From VXRD01 sp965232265 (GTDB lineage Bacteria; Latescibacterota; UBA2968), in NCBI GenBank assembly GCA_965232265.1, contig CBDDPH010000002.1, positions 1,922,001 through 1,986,000 of the forward strand: a stretch of DNA of 64,000 bases. The letters are read 5' to 3'. The position numbers and the translations under genes are program-made. The notes below the pieces were generated by a model. That model was given only the letters and a program-made list of their open reading frames with translations, searched no databases and was not told the origin of the DNA. Positions 1-8,273 of this stretch are shown here, piece by piece; the stretch's first letter is position 1, and every line of letters starts with the position of its first letter.

Positions 1-494
1 GCATCGGCGCGTGGGGTTCATCTGCTGGCGGTCATCTGGTGGCGATGATGGGTTTAACGCATGATGAAGGCGTATTTGAGACGGCGGATCACAGTCAGTA
101 TTCAAGCGCGGTGCAGGTGGTGTGCAACTGGTTTGGTCCTACGGATTTTTTGCGTATGAATGATTTTGAAGGCCGAATTGATCACGACGCAGCCGATTCG
201 CCCGAGTCCCAACTGATTGGTGGTCCTATCCAGAAAAATGTGGAGAAAGTCGCTGCGGCCAATCCCATTACTTATGTCAGCAAAGACGATCCGCCCATGC
301 TCATCATGCACGGGGAAAAAGATCTGTCGGTTCCGTATAACCAGAGTGAGTTGCTCTATGCCGCGATGCAAAAAGCGGGCTTGGATGTCACGCTTTACAA
401 GGTCGTCAATGCCGGTCACGGCTTTGGCAATGCAGATAACCAGGCATCGCTGGTTGAAATGTCTGTTCAGTTTTTAGAAAAGCATCTCAAATAG
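1..494 (+). CDS. alpha/beta-hydrolase (esterase/lipase-like), 5' end cut by window
   Basis: The reading frame is open from base 3, so the gene starts before the window. The first visible residues contain the nucleophile elbow GWGSSAGGH (GxSxGG), typical of the BD-FAE/hormone-sensitive-lipase-like alpha/beta hydrolases. Further on, MLIMHGEKDLSVP carries the expected acid residue (Asp) and NAGHGF the catalytic His, so the triad is complete. About 164 residues remain, which is the C-terminal half of a usual 270-300 residue enzyme. Substrate cannot be told; an ester hydrolase acting on carbohydrate or small esters is likely. A hairpin with a T-run follows about 100 bases downstream. Confidence 0.85.
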   Translation, partial: IGAWGSSAGGHLVAMMGLTHDEGVFETADHSQYSSAVQVVCNWFGPTDFLRMNDFEGRIDHDAADSPESQLIGGPIQKNVEKVAAANPITYVSKDDPPMLIMHGEKDLSVPYNQSELLYAAMQKAGLDVTLYKVVNAGHGFGNADNQASLVEMSVQFLEKHLK

Positions 495-594
495 ACGGCG
501 CGGTGTGCAACTGCTATCTCACGAGATATGAAACGGAATACTGTTGGATCGGCATTCCTGTAACGCATTATCAAATTTATAACACAGCAAAAAA

Positions 595-628
595 CCGCTC
601 GTTGGCGTTATGGCGAGCGGCTTTTTTT
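595..628 (+). terminator. Rho-independent terminator after the esterase gene
   Basis: Arms CCGCTCG and CGAGCGG (7 bp, 12-base loop) are followed by CTTTTTTT. It faces the + direction and closes the transcript of the truncated hydrolase gene; the next gene lies on the other strand. Confidence 0.8.
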
Positions 629-691
629 ATTTTGATCAAAAAATAACAGACGCGATTTGTGTTTCGGATGCGCGATTTAATGTAGGGCACG

Positions 692-1297
692 TCAATGAAA
701 CTCCAAGCTCGCCACAATTTGCTCGTATTCGGTTAGCGGATAGCCGGCATCCCGGCTGCCATTGCCGATCATGTAATACCCCACCTGATTGTGGATGGCT
801 ATGGCGACGAGAAATCGAGTGCCGGGGTAATTTCGATTGGATCTCTCCACTTGAGAATAGCGGAATTGCCACTGAATCGCCTCGCTCACCCTGAGCCGGA
901 TGCGCTGTTTTTCACCGACAACGCGATATTGATCAAATGCTGGCATGAGATACTCCTCTTCAAACACCTGAACGAGCTGATCCAGTGTCAATGTGGCGAG
1001 TCTGGCTGGTAATGCCTGTGGATACAAGTGCATTTGTGGACGAAAGTCACTTGAAAGACCAGGGCTGAGAATGCGTACGGTTACGGGTGACAAACCATTG
1101 TTGGGATCTCTTTGTGATGTAATAGTTGCGACATCGATGCCCCACTGGTCGCTGGGACGACTGACTCGAAATCCCCATGAGTTGTTGGTATAAACCAGTC
1201 CGTCCAAAGTGGGTTCAGGCTCTGTGGGAATTGGCTTACACCCAACAGTTGCCAACAGGCTACACAGCGCGAGTGCGCGAAATATTCGGGCGGTCAT
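692..1297 (-). CDS. putative lipoprotein, unknown function
   Basis: 201 residues. The N-terminus (MTARIFRALALCSLL then TVGC) is a signal peptide with a Cys at a plausible lipobox, followed by a Pro/Thr/Glu-rich linker. The mature part begins with YTNNSWGFRVSRPSDQWG, the N-terminal pattern of PsbP/DUF1795-like folds; this assignment is tentative. The ORF can be extended seven codons upstream, but GGAG lies 6 bases before the ATG chosen here, which decides the start. It sits 42 bp downstream of the cytochrome/thioredoxin fusion gene on the same strand and may be cotranscribed with it. Confidence 0.7.
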   Translation of the reverse strand: MTARIFRALALCSLLATVGCKPIPTEPEPTLDGLVYTNNSWGFRVSRPSDQWGIDVATITSQRDPNNGLSPVTVRILSPGLSSDFRPQMHLYPQALPARLATLTLDQLVQVFEEEYLMPAFDQYRVVGEKQRIRLRVSEAIQWQFRYSQVERSNRNYPGTRFLVAIAIHNQVGYYMIGNGSRDAGYPLTEYEQIVASLEFH

Positions 1298-1339
1298 ATC
1301 AATCTCCTTTTCGATCAATCGCGAAAATAAACAAGTACT

Positions 1340-4255
1340 TTATTTGACGCCAGATGGTCTGGCTGTGTTCCTATCGCGTTGGAGCAATTCCGGATGCAGG
1401 CGATAAAATATCGTTTCTATCTGCTTCAGACCCTCTCCCTGTACCACAAAACGCCCATCGATTACCACAGTTGGCGATCTTGTCGGTATTACGCCGAGTG
1501 CACGAGCAGTGGCGTGTATTTTTGCTATGTTGTCTGTTGCGCTGACGTCAATGCCCATCTGTTTTAAGCAGTTTGCCACAGAAGATGTGTCGGAAGACGC
1601 CTTCTGCTTGTGGCATAACAGCGCGTCAACTATCCGCTCTGGCGCGGTCTGTTGTGCCTGCCGAAATAGCGCGTTTTGTTTGTCATTGCCCACAAAATGC
1701 AGGCGCAAGCGTTCGGGTGCCTGGACTTTTTTGCTCCATTGCAAGAGTTGTTCTGCGATTTGTAGTGCTGGAGACACACTCACATCCATAAATAGATCCA
1801 TACCCTCTAAATTCTGGCCTTGAAAAACTCGCGCAACAGGTGTCAATAGCGCGGTTGGCACAAAATGATCGTCAACGCGCTGCATCAGGTGTGCAAACCG
1901 ATTAAAATGAGTTGTTTTCTCAAATTCGTTATTCAGCACATACGCCGGCACCCGGTCCAGTCCATAACGCGCCATCAGGTTCTGTCCCATCTCGCTGTTC
2001 ACATCTGCGGTTTGGAACTCAGCACCCGGAAAGAGCGATAGTGTGGATCGAATAAACGAATAGGTGTCACATACTGCACAGGTCGCGTCGTTGAGAATGG
2101 TCGTTTGAAAGGGAATGGGATCGCGCACTTCGCATCGCGCACGGGGCGTTCCGCCTTCGATACACACGCCGACTTTGCCCGGTTGTTCACAATCCCGATC
2201 GCTTATGCACTCGGGAACATCGGCGCAAAAGGACAAATTTTTATTATTGCGACATATCAGCCGCGCCACCTCATGAGAAGACGTTTTGACATCGCGCCCA
2301 TTTACGCGCAATGTGGGCGATGCGTTGATTCCCAGCAGATTGGCTCGGCGGATATTTTCGGCAAATAACGCTTCACCCGCATCGCTTTCGGATAACTCGG
2401 CAATTTTGTTTGCGTCCATGTTCACCTGTGTTGCACAAACGCGCCAATCGGTTGCAATGCCCGATTTGTTGCGACACAAAATGTAATCCCAGAACCGGTT
2501 GGGATACAGCGCCATCACCACGGTTTGTCGAATGCCTTCGGCTATTTCTCTATCGCCGTGCAAACTGCGAAAGCGACCCGATCCCGTCGCGGTCGTCGCC
2601 TGACATCCAGGTTCTGTTGTTCGTGTCGTACGTGTGGTAGGGGGAGGCGATGCATCATGCTTTGCATCTGCTTCGTCTGCGATAAAATACAGATGAAAAT
2701 CGATTTCATCTCCCAATTTGCGAAACAGAGGGGCGAGGGTCTGTTCTGCGTGTATGCCATAAGGACAATCTGCCATTACGAATAGCTCGACGCGGACGCG
2801 ACCCTCTCGGCTCTGTCCCGTATCTTCGTGTTCTTTGTCCGATTTGGTTACTGCGTGGGAAGATCCGTGGCCCGTGTGATTCACTTCTGCCAGCATGTCG
2901 GCAAATCGGGTGTCAAAATCGGGCGTTTGGTTTGCATCGTGACAGCGCTGGCACAAATCGGGAGATGGCGTGCGGCGAATATTGCGGACTTCGGGACGCC
3001 GCGCGTGTTGTTCTCCCGGCCCGTGACACACTTCGCACTGCACATTTGCGAGTCGTTTGGCATCTTTGCCAATTCGGAATCCCGTGGGATATCCAAATCC
3101 CGTGGTATGACACGTTACGCAGTCGGGTTGATAGTGTTTTTGTTTTTGCAACAGACGATTAAATGCGTTCGCATGATGCGAATGTTCCCAGTCTGCAACC
3201 TCGGCAGCGTGGCATCCGGCACACGTTTCTACGCCTACATATCTATTGGTGCCCTGCCGCACCTGATCTTCCATTGCAAATCCCGCAAATCTCGGTCGCG
3301 CCGTCTGTTGCAACGCCGAATTTTTTTGAACCAGATTGTAAAATTCATCCACGAGCCGTTTCACGGTGCGGTCTTCGCCAATGGATTCCGAAAGCAATAC
3401 AGAGGTGATTTTTTTTGCTGTCACCCGTCCATTTTCTACGTTTAAGATCGCCTGTCCAATTGCTTTGCCCTGAGGCTGGGTGCCCAGCAACAGGGTATTG
3501 CCAATCCGATGGGTTGTCTCGGTAGATCGCGTGCTGATCACGATGTCTATATCGGCGATATGTTGTACGAGGTCGCGTTCTTCCTCTCGATCCAAATCGC
3601 TCAATACAATGATGAGGTCGGTCTTTTGGCGCACAGATGCGACCGTTTCCCGGATGCCGTCGCGTTTAACATCTATGCCATCGGGCATATTTATGTGTGA
3701 GGCACCTGCCCCCATTGCCATACCGTGTACTTCAATCTCCCGTTCACCCGCCACACCTATGACACCTACGCGCACACCGCCCGCATCCAAAATTTGCACG
3801 GGCGCACCCATTTGCACGCCATTTATCTTCAAGTTTGTACTTACAAAAGGGACGCCACCCGAATCCCGCATGGTTTCAAAGAACGCTTGTCCAAATCGCA
3901 ATTCTCCCACACCGACATTGGCCGCGTCGTAATGGATGGCTTTCATGGCTTGCAGATGTATTTTGCATCGCAACTGGTCCAATACGGTATCGCCTGCAAA
4001 TAGACCGCCGGCATCTAATAACAGAGCATTGGGATGCGAGTGCTTTAAGTCATTTACCATTGTCGCACGCCTCGCAATGCCGCCGAGCTGATTGTCCGCG
4101 CAGCCACACACTTCCAAGAAGCTCTGTGTGTCTCCTGTATAAAGCAATACGACTTCCGCCGCTCTACTTTGCCCGATGAGACAAAAGACAGCGAGTAGGA
4201 GACATAAAACAAAGGGTGATCTTTCACAATCCCATCTATGTCCATCTGCGTTCAT
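1340..4255 (-). CDS. secreted metallophosphatase-like / tetraheme cytochrome c554-like / thioredoxin-like fusion protein
   Basis: 971 residues with a signal peptide ending near SRAAE. Residues about 30-330 resemble a UshA/SoxB-type 5'-nucleotidase metallophosphatase but carry the CGCADNQLGG motif and NVGVGELRFG where GNHE is expected, so normal catalysis is doubtful. Residues about 343-438 hold four CxxCH haem motifs (CAGCH, CVTCH, CEVCH, CQRCH) like cytochrome c554. From about 490 come thioredoxin-like segments: CPYG (GILT/DsbA-like), a Thr/Pro-rich insert, then CAVC near 723 and a final PTVVIDGRF glutaredoxin-like part. It would act in the periplasm in electron transfer or thiol redox. The ORF runs 16 codons further upstream, but those codons lie in an interspersed repeat, so the Met used here is preferred; no good ribosome site is seen for either start. 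Confidence 0.85.
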   Translation of the reverse strand: MNADGHRWDCERSPFVLCLLLAVFCLIGQSRAAEVVLLYTGDTQSFLEVCGCADNQLGGIARRATMVNDLKHSHPNALLLDAGGLFAGDTVLDQLRCKIHLQAMKAIHYDAANVGVGELRFGQAFFETMRDSGGVPFVSTNLKINGVQMGAPVQILDAGGVRVGVIGVAGEREIEVHGMAMGAGASHINMPDGIDVKRDGIRETVASVRQKTDLIIVLSDLDREEERDLVQHIADIDIVISTRSTETTHRIGNTLLLGTQPQGKAIGQAILNVENGRVTAKKITSVLLSESIGEDRTVKRLVDEFYNLVQKNSALQQTARPRFAGFAMEDQVRQGTNRYVGVETCAGCHAAEVADWEHSHHANAFNRLLQKQKHYQPDCVTCHTTGFGYPTGFRIGKDAKRLANVQCEVCHGPGEQHARRPEVRNIRRTPSPDLCQRCHDANQTPDFDTRFADMLAEVNHTGHGSSHAVTKSDKEHEDTGQSREGRVRVELFVMADCPYGIHAEQTLAPLFRKLGDEIDFHLYFIADEADAKHDASPPPTTRTTRTTEPGCQATTATGSGRFRSLHGDREIAEGIRQTVVMALYPNRFWDYILCRNKSGIATDWRVCATQVNMDANKIAELSESDAGEALFAENIRRANLLGINASPTLRVNGRDVKTSSHEVARLICRNNKNLSFCADVPECISDRDCEQPGKVGVCIEGGTPRARCEVRDPIPFQTTILNDATCAVCDTYSFIRSTLSLFPGAEFQTADVNSEMGQNLMARYGLDRVPAYVLNNEFEKTTHFNRFAHLMQRVDDHFVPTALLTPVARVFQGQNLEGMDLFMDVSVSPALQIAEQLLQWSKKVQAPERLRLHFVGNDKQNALFRQAQQTAPERIVDALLCHKQKASSDTSSVANCLKQMGIDVSATDNIAKIHATARALGVIPTRSPTVVIDGRFVVQGEGLKQIETIFYRLHPELLQRDRNTARPSGVK

Positions 4256-4260
4256 GCTCG

Positions 4261-4291
4261 GAGTGGTGTACAACTGCGTCAGCAGTTCATT
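4261..4291. repeat. interspersed hairpin repeat, copy A1 (partial)
   Basis: Contains GTGGTGTACAACTGC, a 4-base loop and GCAGTTCATT. The AACTGC/GCAGTT stem and flanks match the copies near 37.6 kb and 56.8 kb. It lies just upstream of, or inside the possible N-terminal extension of, the minus-strand cytochrome fusion gene. Confidence 0.75.
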
Positions 4292-4339
4292 ACTCGCCTT
4301 CATTCTGCGGATGCTTTCTGTTTTCTAAATTTTGCCTGT

Positions 4340-4365
4340 AAAAAAAGCCCGATATCTCATCGGGC
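4340..4365 (-). terminator. Rho-independent terminator after lepB
   Basis: Read on the minus strand, GCCCGAT, a 5-base loop and ATCGGGC are followed by TTTTTTT. It is 24 bases past the lepB stop and separates lepB from the cytochrome fusion gene. Confidence 0.85.
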
Positions 4366-4389
4366 CTTATAAATGCTATTTTCATGCGG

Positions 4390-5055
4390 TTACTCCACCA
4401 GGCCCAGCCTGCTCCAACGGATTTTTTGAAAAATATTCCACAGAGGCTTTTGGCTATCCCATGAATAATAAATCAATAAGGGGTGTGCTTTTACTTTTTC
4501 CATGGGCACCATTCCCCAAAACCGGCTGTCGTAACTGCTGTCGCGATTGTCTCCCATGACAAAAATGTGTCCCGGTGGCACGGTGTGAGGTCCGTAGTTG
4601 TCCCGTGTGCTATGTTGTTTGTGTTCTACTCTGGGGTCTTCGTGCTTCACGCCTTCTGGGTTTTCAAATCGCTTTCCATCTACATATACAATTTTGTTTT
4701 TGATTTCCACTGTCTGTCCTTCAACCGCAATACACCGCTTGATAAAATCGCGCGACTCATCTCGGGGAAATTCAAAAATCACCAGATCCCCCGGCTGAGG
4801 GGTTGAAAATCCCGGTACGCGAAATGAGGGCAATTTGGTATTCAGGATGGGCACGCGGTCAGGTATTTGCGTGCCAAAGGTCAGTTTATCGCCCAGTACG
4901 TAATCGCCTTCTAATAGCGTATCTTCCATCGATCCCGAGGGAATGTGATACGCTTGTACCAGCGTGCCCCGGATCAAAATAGCTAAAAATATGGCAATTC
5001 CAAATTCCCGCAACGCGCTCCGTTTTCGCTTCTTTTTGAGACTTCTTTTTAGCAT
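4390..5055 (-). CDS. lepB: signal peptidase I
   Basis: 221 residues, peptidase family S26. A basic N-terminus is followed by one membrane segment (FGIAIFLAILIRGTLVQAY). The catalytic Ser is in PSGSMEDTL, the general-base Lys in FIKRCIAVEG, and box E is GDNRDSSYDSRFWG. It removes signal peptides from exported proteins at the outer face of the inner membrane. Length is usual for compact Gram-negative or Gram-positive type enzymes. Its transcript ends at a clear terminator. Confidence 0.97.
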   Translation of the reverse strand: MLKRSLKKKRKRSALREFGIAIFLAILIRGTLVQAYHIPSGSMEDTLLEGDYVLGDKLTFGTQIPDRVPILNTKLPSFRVPGFSTPQPGDLVIFEFPRDESRDFIKRCIAVEGQTVEIKNKIVYVDGKRFENPEGVKHEDPRVEHKQHSTRDNYGPHTVPPGHIFVMGDNRDSSYDSRFWGMVPMEKVKAHPLLIYYSWDSQKPLWNIFQKIRWSRLGLVE

Positions 5056-5085
5056 AGTCCTTCCATTGTGAATAAGTTGAATGTG

Positions 5086-5114
5086 GTAGGTGCGGGTTTA
5101 AAACCCGCATCTAC
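5086..5114. repeat. intergenic palindrome P1
   Basis: Near-perfect palindrome: GTAGGTGCGGGTTT opposite AAACCCGCATCTAC. It belongs to a family of short G/C-armed hairpins with GTAG/CTAC flanks found at several intergenic sites here. Beside it lies a GGTGGTTGGAACTGACAACT stretch, part of another short intergenic motif. It is upstream of lepB. Confidence 0.75.
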
Positions 5115-5184
5115 GTCAGCTACCCAGCACCGTCATGCCGGGGGCGGGTGGTTGGAACTGACAACTGGCAACCGACCCCTCTCT

Positions 5185-6162
5185 TCAACGATTTTGTGAA
5201 AAATAAGTTCGTTCGGGTTGGCCTGTTTCAGCAGATTTGTTTGCCGCGAGCGAAATATCGAGGCTGCGCAAACCGTCTTCAAAGTCGGACAAGATTCCCG
5301 ATCCATCTCCGGAACGAATTGCTGCCATGAATACTTCGTCAATATCTTCCGATTCGGGTATTTCGCCGACCTCAGCCGCACCACCTGGAAATACGGTGAC
5401 ACCATTGCCAGCAACGGTCGCCCGCATATCGCGCATGATGATATCAATGCCATTTGAGCCACCGCCATTGCGGAGAACGCAGGTGGAACTCAGCGTGCCC
5501 ACAGCACCCTTTTCAAATTGGAGCGATAGGGCATATACATCGGGGATATCGAGATTTTCGACATCGTTCAATGCGCGGGTGGCGTAATACGCGTGTACTT
5601 CTGCAACATCGCCCACGAGGTAACGCAATAAGTCGATCTGATGCGTGGTCTGTTCGACAATTTGCCCACCCGATTGCGCCATCACGCGCCACCACGGCGT
5701 GCCCGGCAAACCGCCCCAGCGATAGGCCAGGGCCATGGCGACGGTCTTGTCTTTCAAAAATTCACGCCCCTGTTTTGCCCATCCCGTATATCGCTGTTGA
5801 TAGCCCACAGAGGTCAGTACACCCGATTTTTGAACGGCTTCCAGAATTTCCAATCCCTTTTCCATTGACGGCACGACGGGTTTTTCCAACAACATGTGTA
5901 CGCCCTGTTGCGCCGCCAAAATCTCTGCGTCATAATGTGCAAATGTCGGCACGACCACATACATCGCGGTCAAATTTTCACTGTCCAGCATCACGCGATA
6001 GTCGGTATAAGCCGTGCCACCAAATTCTGAAGTCGCGCTTTGCGCGGTTTCTTCTTTTATGTCACAAATTGCAACGATCTCGACATCTTCTATATTGGCT
6101 AACGCGCGCATATGCGACCGCGCACGTCCTCCAGCACCCACAAAACCCACATTGATACCCAT
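5185..6162 (-). CDS. Gfo/Idh/MocA-family oxidoreductase
   Basis: 325 residues. The N-terminal Rossmann motif is GFVGAGGRARSH (NAD(P)-binding), and the family's EKP motif appears as LLEKPVV with the catalytic Lys. The C-terminal half has the usual alpha/beta domain with QTTHQIDLLRYLVGD, including the conserved His. Members oxidise or reduce sugars and polyols; the substrate cannot be read from sequence. GGAGG lies 6 bases before the start codon. The gene stands alone between lepB and the oxygenase pair, in a window rich in carbohydrate-related genes. Confidence 0.93.
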   Translation of the reverse strand: MGINVGFVGAGGRARSHMRALANIEDVEIVAICDIKEETAQSATSEFGGTAYTDYRVMLDSENLTAMYVVVPTFAHYDAEILAAQQGVHMLLEKPVVPSMEKGLEILEAVQKSGVLTSVGYQQRYTGWAKQGREFLKDKTVAMALAYRWGGLPGTPWWRVMAQSGGQIVEQTTHQIDLLRYLVGDVAEVHAYYATRALNDVENLDIPDVYALSLQFEKGAVGTLSSTCVLRNGGGSNGIDIIMRDMRATVAGNGVTVFPGGAAEVGEIPESEDIDEVFMAAIRSGDGSGILSDFEDGLRSLDISLAANKSAETGQPERTYFSQNR

Positions 6163-6334
6163 TTATAGCCTCCATTCAAAAGGTGAGAGGTAAAAGGTAA
6201 GACGTAAGAGGACCACCCAACCACACTTCGACAGGAACACCTCTCACCTTGTATTTTCTCGTTCAAAAATAGACTGCATGACGGAACGTGTCAAGAGGCA
6301 CGCCCATTATTACGCTGTGTTGTAACAAATTGTA

Positions 6335-8080
6335 TTATTTTTTTACCACTGGACCTGTAGGCGCCTCCTTGCTATACAATGTACTACCTCGCTCGTAAGA
6401 CGCGACGGCTGAACCATCGACAATTTCCAATCTGGGTACGTTTTTTTCGAATACATCGCGGTCGGGGCCGCGCATGACGGCCATCTGTTCATCGCTCATG
6501 CCCGAGACGAGATCGCCCCACCGTTTTTCTGGGTGGGTCAATTCTCCACCGCTGCGATTGAAGTTGCGCGATGAGTATTTGTGCAAAATCCCCCGTCGGG
6601 AGATGTCGCTTTTCCACGCCAATGTACCGTGTGTGGTGCCGCCATCCATGAAAAAGAGCACGTCGCCTGCTTTCATCTCTACGTGTTTTACCAATCCCAT
6701 GTGGTCATCGCAGGAACTCACCCCAGGCGGCATGCGATAATAGGCCTTGTGGGATCCCGGCACGCACGCAAATCCGCCATCGGCTTCGGTTACGTCGCGC
6801 AACTGCCAGGTCACGGTTACGGCTTCGCAATAGCTGCGTCCATTTTGATAGATATATCCTCGCCCTGGATTGAGCGGTTCATTGGAGTCGTGAAGGGAAT
6901 GGCCCGATGTGCCTTTGACCGCGCAAAATGCCGTTCCGCCTCCCGTGCGACCGCCACTGGCACCCATCCAGTTCAGCCGATGTTCAACGGCCGGGTGGGC
7001 GAGCATTCGCCGGAACGGGTCGGAATGGGGACTGGGCAACTGCGTCAGCCCACCCAACAGGGGCCTGCCCGTGCCCGCGAGGCTTTTTGACCCGCGTGCG
7101 AGTTCTTCGCCAACGACGATTCGGTCCTCAAATTTGTCAATGGCGGCATTGGCCTGTGCCAGCCATTCTTCATCCATGACCCCGCGCAAAACCAGGTACC
7201 CGTTCAAATCCCAAAAGTAAAATTCTTTTTTGTCAATGCCCGAGTTTGGGTTTTTTATCAGGAAAGATGGGTGAAAAATCTCGCGCGATTCGTCCAATGC
7301 GATTGTCTCGCCATCTGTTTTCAAAGTCGGTGGTGGCGTTGTGTCGCGGTATCCAGGTCTGTGCAACGATGCACGCTGTTCAGGTGTTAGTTCTGCCATC
7401 GAGTCGGATACTGGCATCTTTTCCGATTCCAGGCCAGGTCCCACAGAACGGATTACACCGCGCCCCACGTATTCGTAGGATAGCAAGCGTTGTGGTCCCT
7501 CGCCGTGCCATGCACGCATGCCCTGTACGACGCTCAAGCCGACGATGAGCAAATCGCCCGCTTTTAGTTCGGGTTGAAAAAGATAATCCGAGTCATCCTC
7601 GCCAGTCAATATATCCTCTGGCGTTTCCACATTTGCCTTGTGGGTACACGGTACGAATACAAACCCGCCGTCGCCAGCTTTGACATCAGAGAGTGCCCAA
7701 ATTGCGCGCACGCCCTCGCAAAATCTTCGATCGTTCTGGTGATAATATGCCAGCGCGGGATCTCGCGGTTCATTGCCGCCCTCCAGTGGAGCCGAGGTGT
7801 CACAGGTTTCATCGCACAGTATTTCGGGTGCGCGGTCGAGCCTGAAACCGTGTCCGACAATTTGATTCAGATACCAAACGAGTTGGGGATGGATCAACAA
7901 ATCGCGGAAGGGGTCACGCAAATCGCCTTCCCATCCGAGCATGCCCTCGAGCGATCCGGCCCGATCAATCGCGTCGTTTAACCGCGCGACTTCGGGACGG
8001 GTCAGGACCCCCGGTATATGCAAATAACCTGTTAAATCAAAGGCGTAATTCTCTTCGTTTGTCATGGTTTCCCGGTCCAT
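6335..8080 (-). CDS. phytanoyl-CoA dioxygenase-like protein, two-domain, tandem copy 1
   Basis: 581 residues made of two homologous PhyH-like halves. Both have the DGGF-x-x-VP-x-x-HKA segment; the N-half has YYHQNDRRFCE and the C-half YIYQNGRSYCE at the matching place. Canonical PhyH enzymes bind Fe(II) through HxD and a distal His. Here the N-half keeps a His but not the HxD spacing, and the C-half has neither ligand there, although distal His residues remain (AWHGEG, TTHGTLAW). The activity may be altered. A possible start 17 codons upstream is rejected because GGAGG sits 5 bases before the ATG used. The next gene is a near-identical paralogue of the same length. No clear terminator follows. 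Confidence 0.88.
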   Translation of the reverse strand: MDRETMTNEENYAFDLTGYLHIPGVLTRPEVARLNDAIDRAGSLEGMLGWEGDLRDPFRDLLIHPQLVWYLNQIVGHGFRLDRAPEILCDETCDTSAPLEGGNEPRDPALAYYHQNDRRFCEGVRAIWALSDVKAGDGGFVFVPCTHKANVETPEDILTGEDDSDYLFQPELKAGDLLIVGLSVVQGMRAWHGEGPQRLLSYEYVGRGVIRSVGPGLESEKMPVSDSMAELTPEQRASLHRPGYRDTTPPPTLKTDGETIALDESREIFHPSFLIKNPNSGIDKKEFYFWDLNGYLVLRGVMDEEWLAQANAAIDKFEDRIVVGEELARGSKSLAGTGRPLLGGLTQLPSPHSDPFRRMLAHPAVEHRLNWMGASGGRTGGGTAFCAVKGTSGHSLHDSNEPLNPGRGYIYQNGRSYCEAVTVTWQLRDVTEADGGFACVPGSHKAYYRMPPGVSSCDDHMGLVKHVEMKAGDVLFFMDGGTTHGTLAWKSDISRRGILHKYSSRNFNRSGGELTHPEKRWGDLVSGMSDEQMAVMRGPDRDVFEKNVPRLEIVDGSAVASYERGSTLYSKEAPTGPVVKK

Positions 8081-8097
8081 GGTAGCCTCCTTGGCTT

Positions 8098-8160
8098 CGA
8101 TGTACCTGTTTGCCTGCCGGTATGCAGGCATGAATGTGGCGGTTTATTCATGAAAAGCTC
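8098..8160. repeat. duplicated leader of oxygenase copy 1
   Basis: This upstream leader is nearly identical to that of the paralogous gene. It includes the perfect 20-base inverted repeat TGCCTGCCGGTATGCAGGCA at 8111-8130. Similarity continues more weakly for about 70 bases beyond, so the promoter region was duplicated with the gene. Confidence 0.8.
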
Positions 8161-8222
8161 AAATTGCTGGAAAAAACAAGTATAAAATGAAACCCTTATT
8201 GACCGATTGCTTGACGCATCTC

Positions 8223-8253
8223 AAAAAAAACTGCCCATTTAAATGGACAGTTT
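8223..8253 (-). terminator. terminator after oxygenase copy 2
   Basis: On the minus strand AAACTGTCCATTT pairs with AAATGGGCAGTTT (one G-T pair) and runs into eight T. It lies just after the stop of the upstream paralogue and separates the two copies, so each is probably transcribed on its own. Confidence 0.8.
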
Positions 8254-8273
8254 GTGAGTCGTGACGCTTTGCA

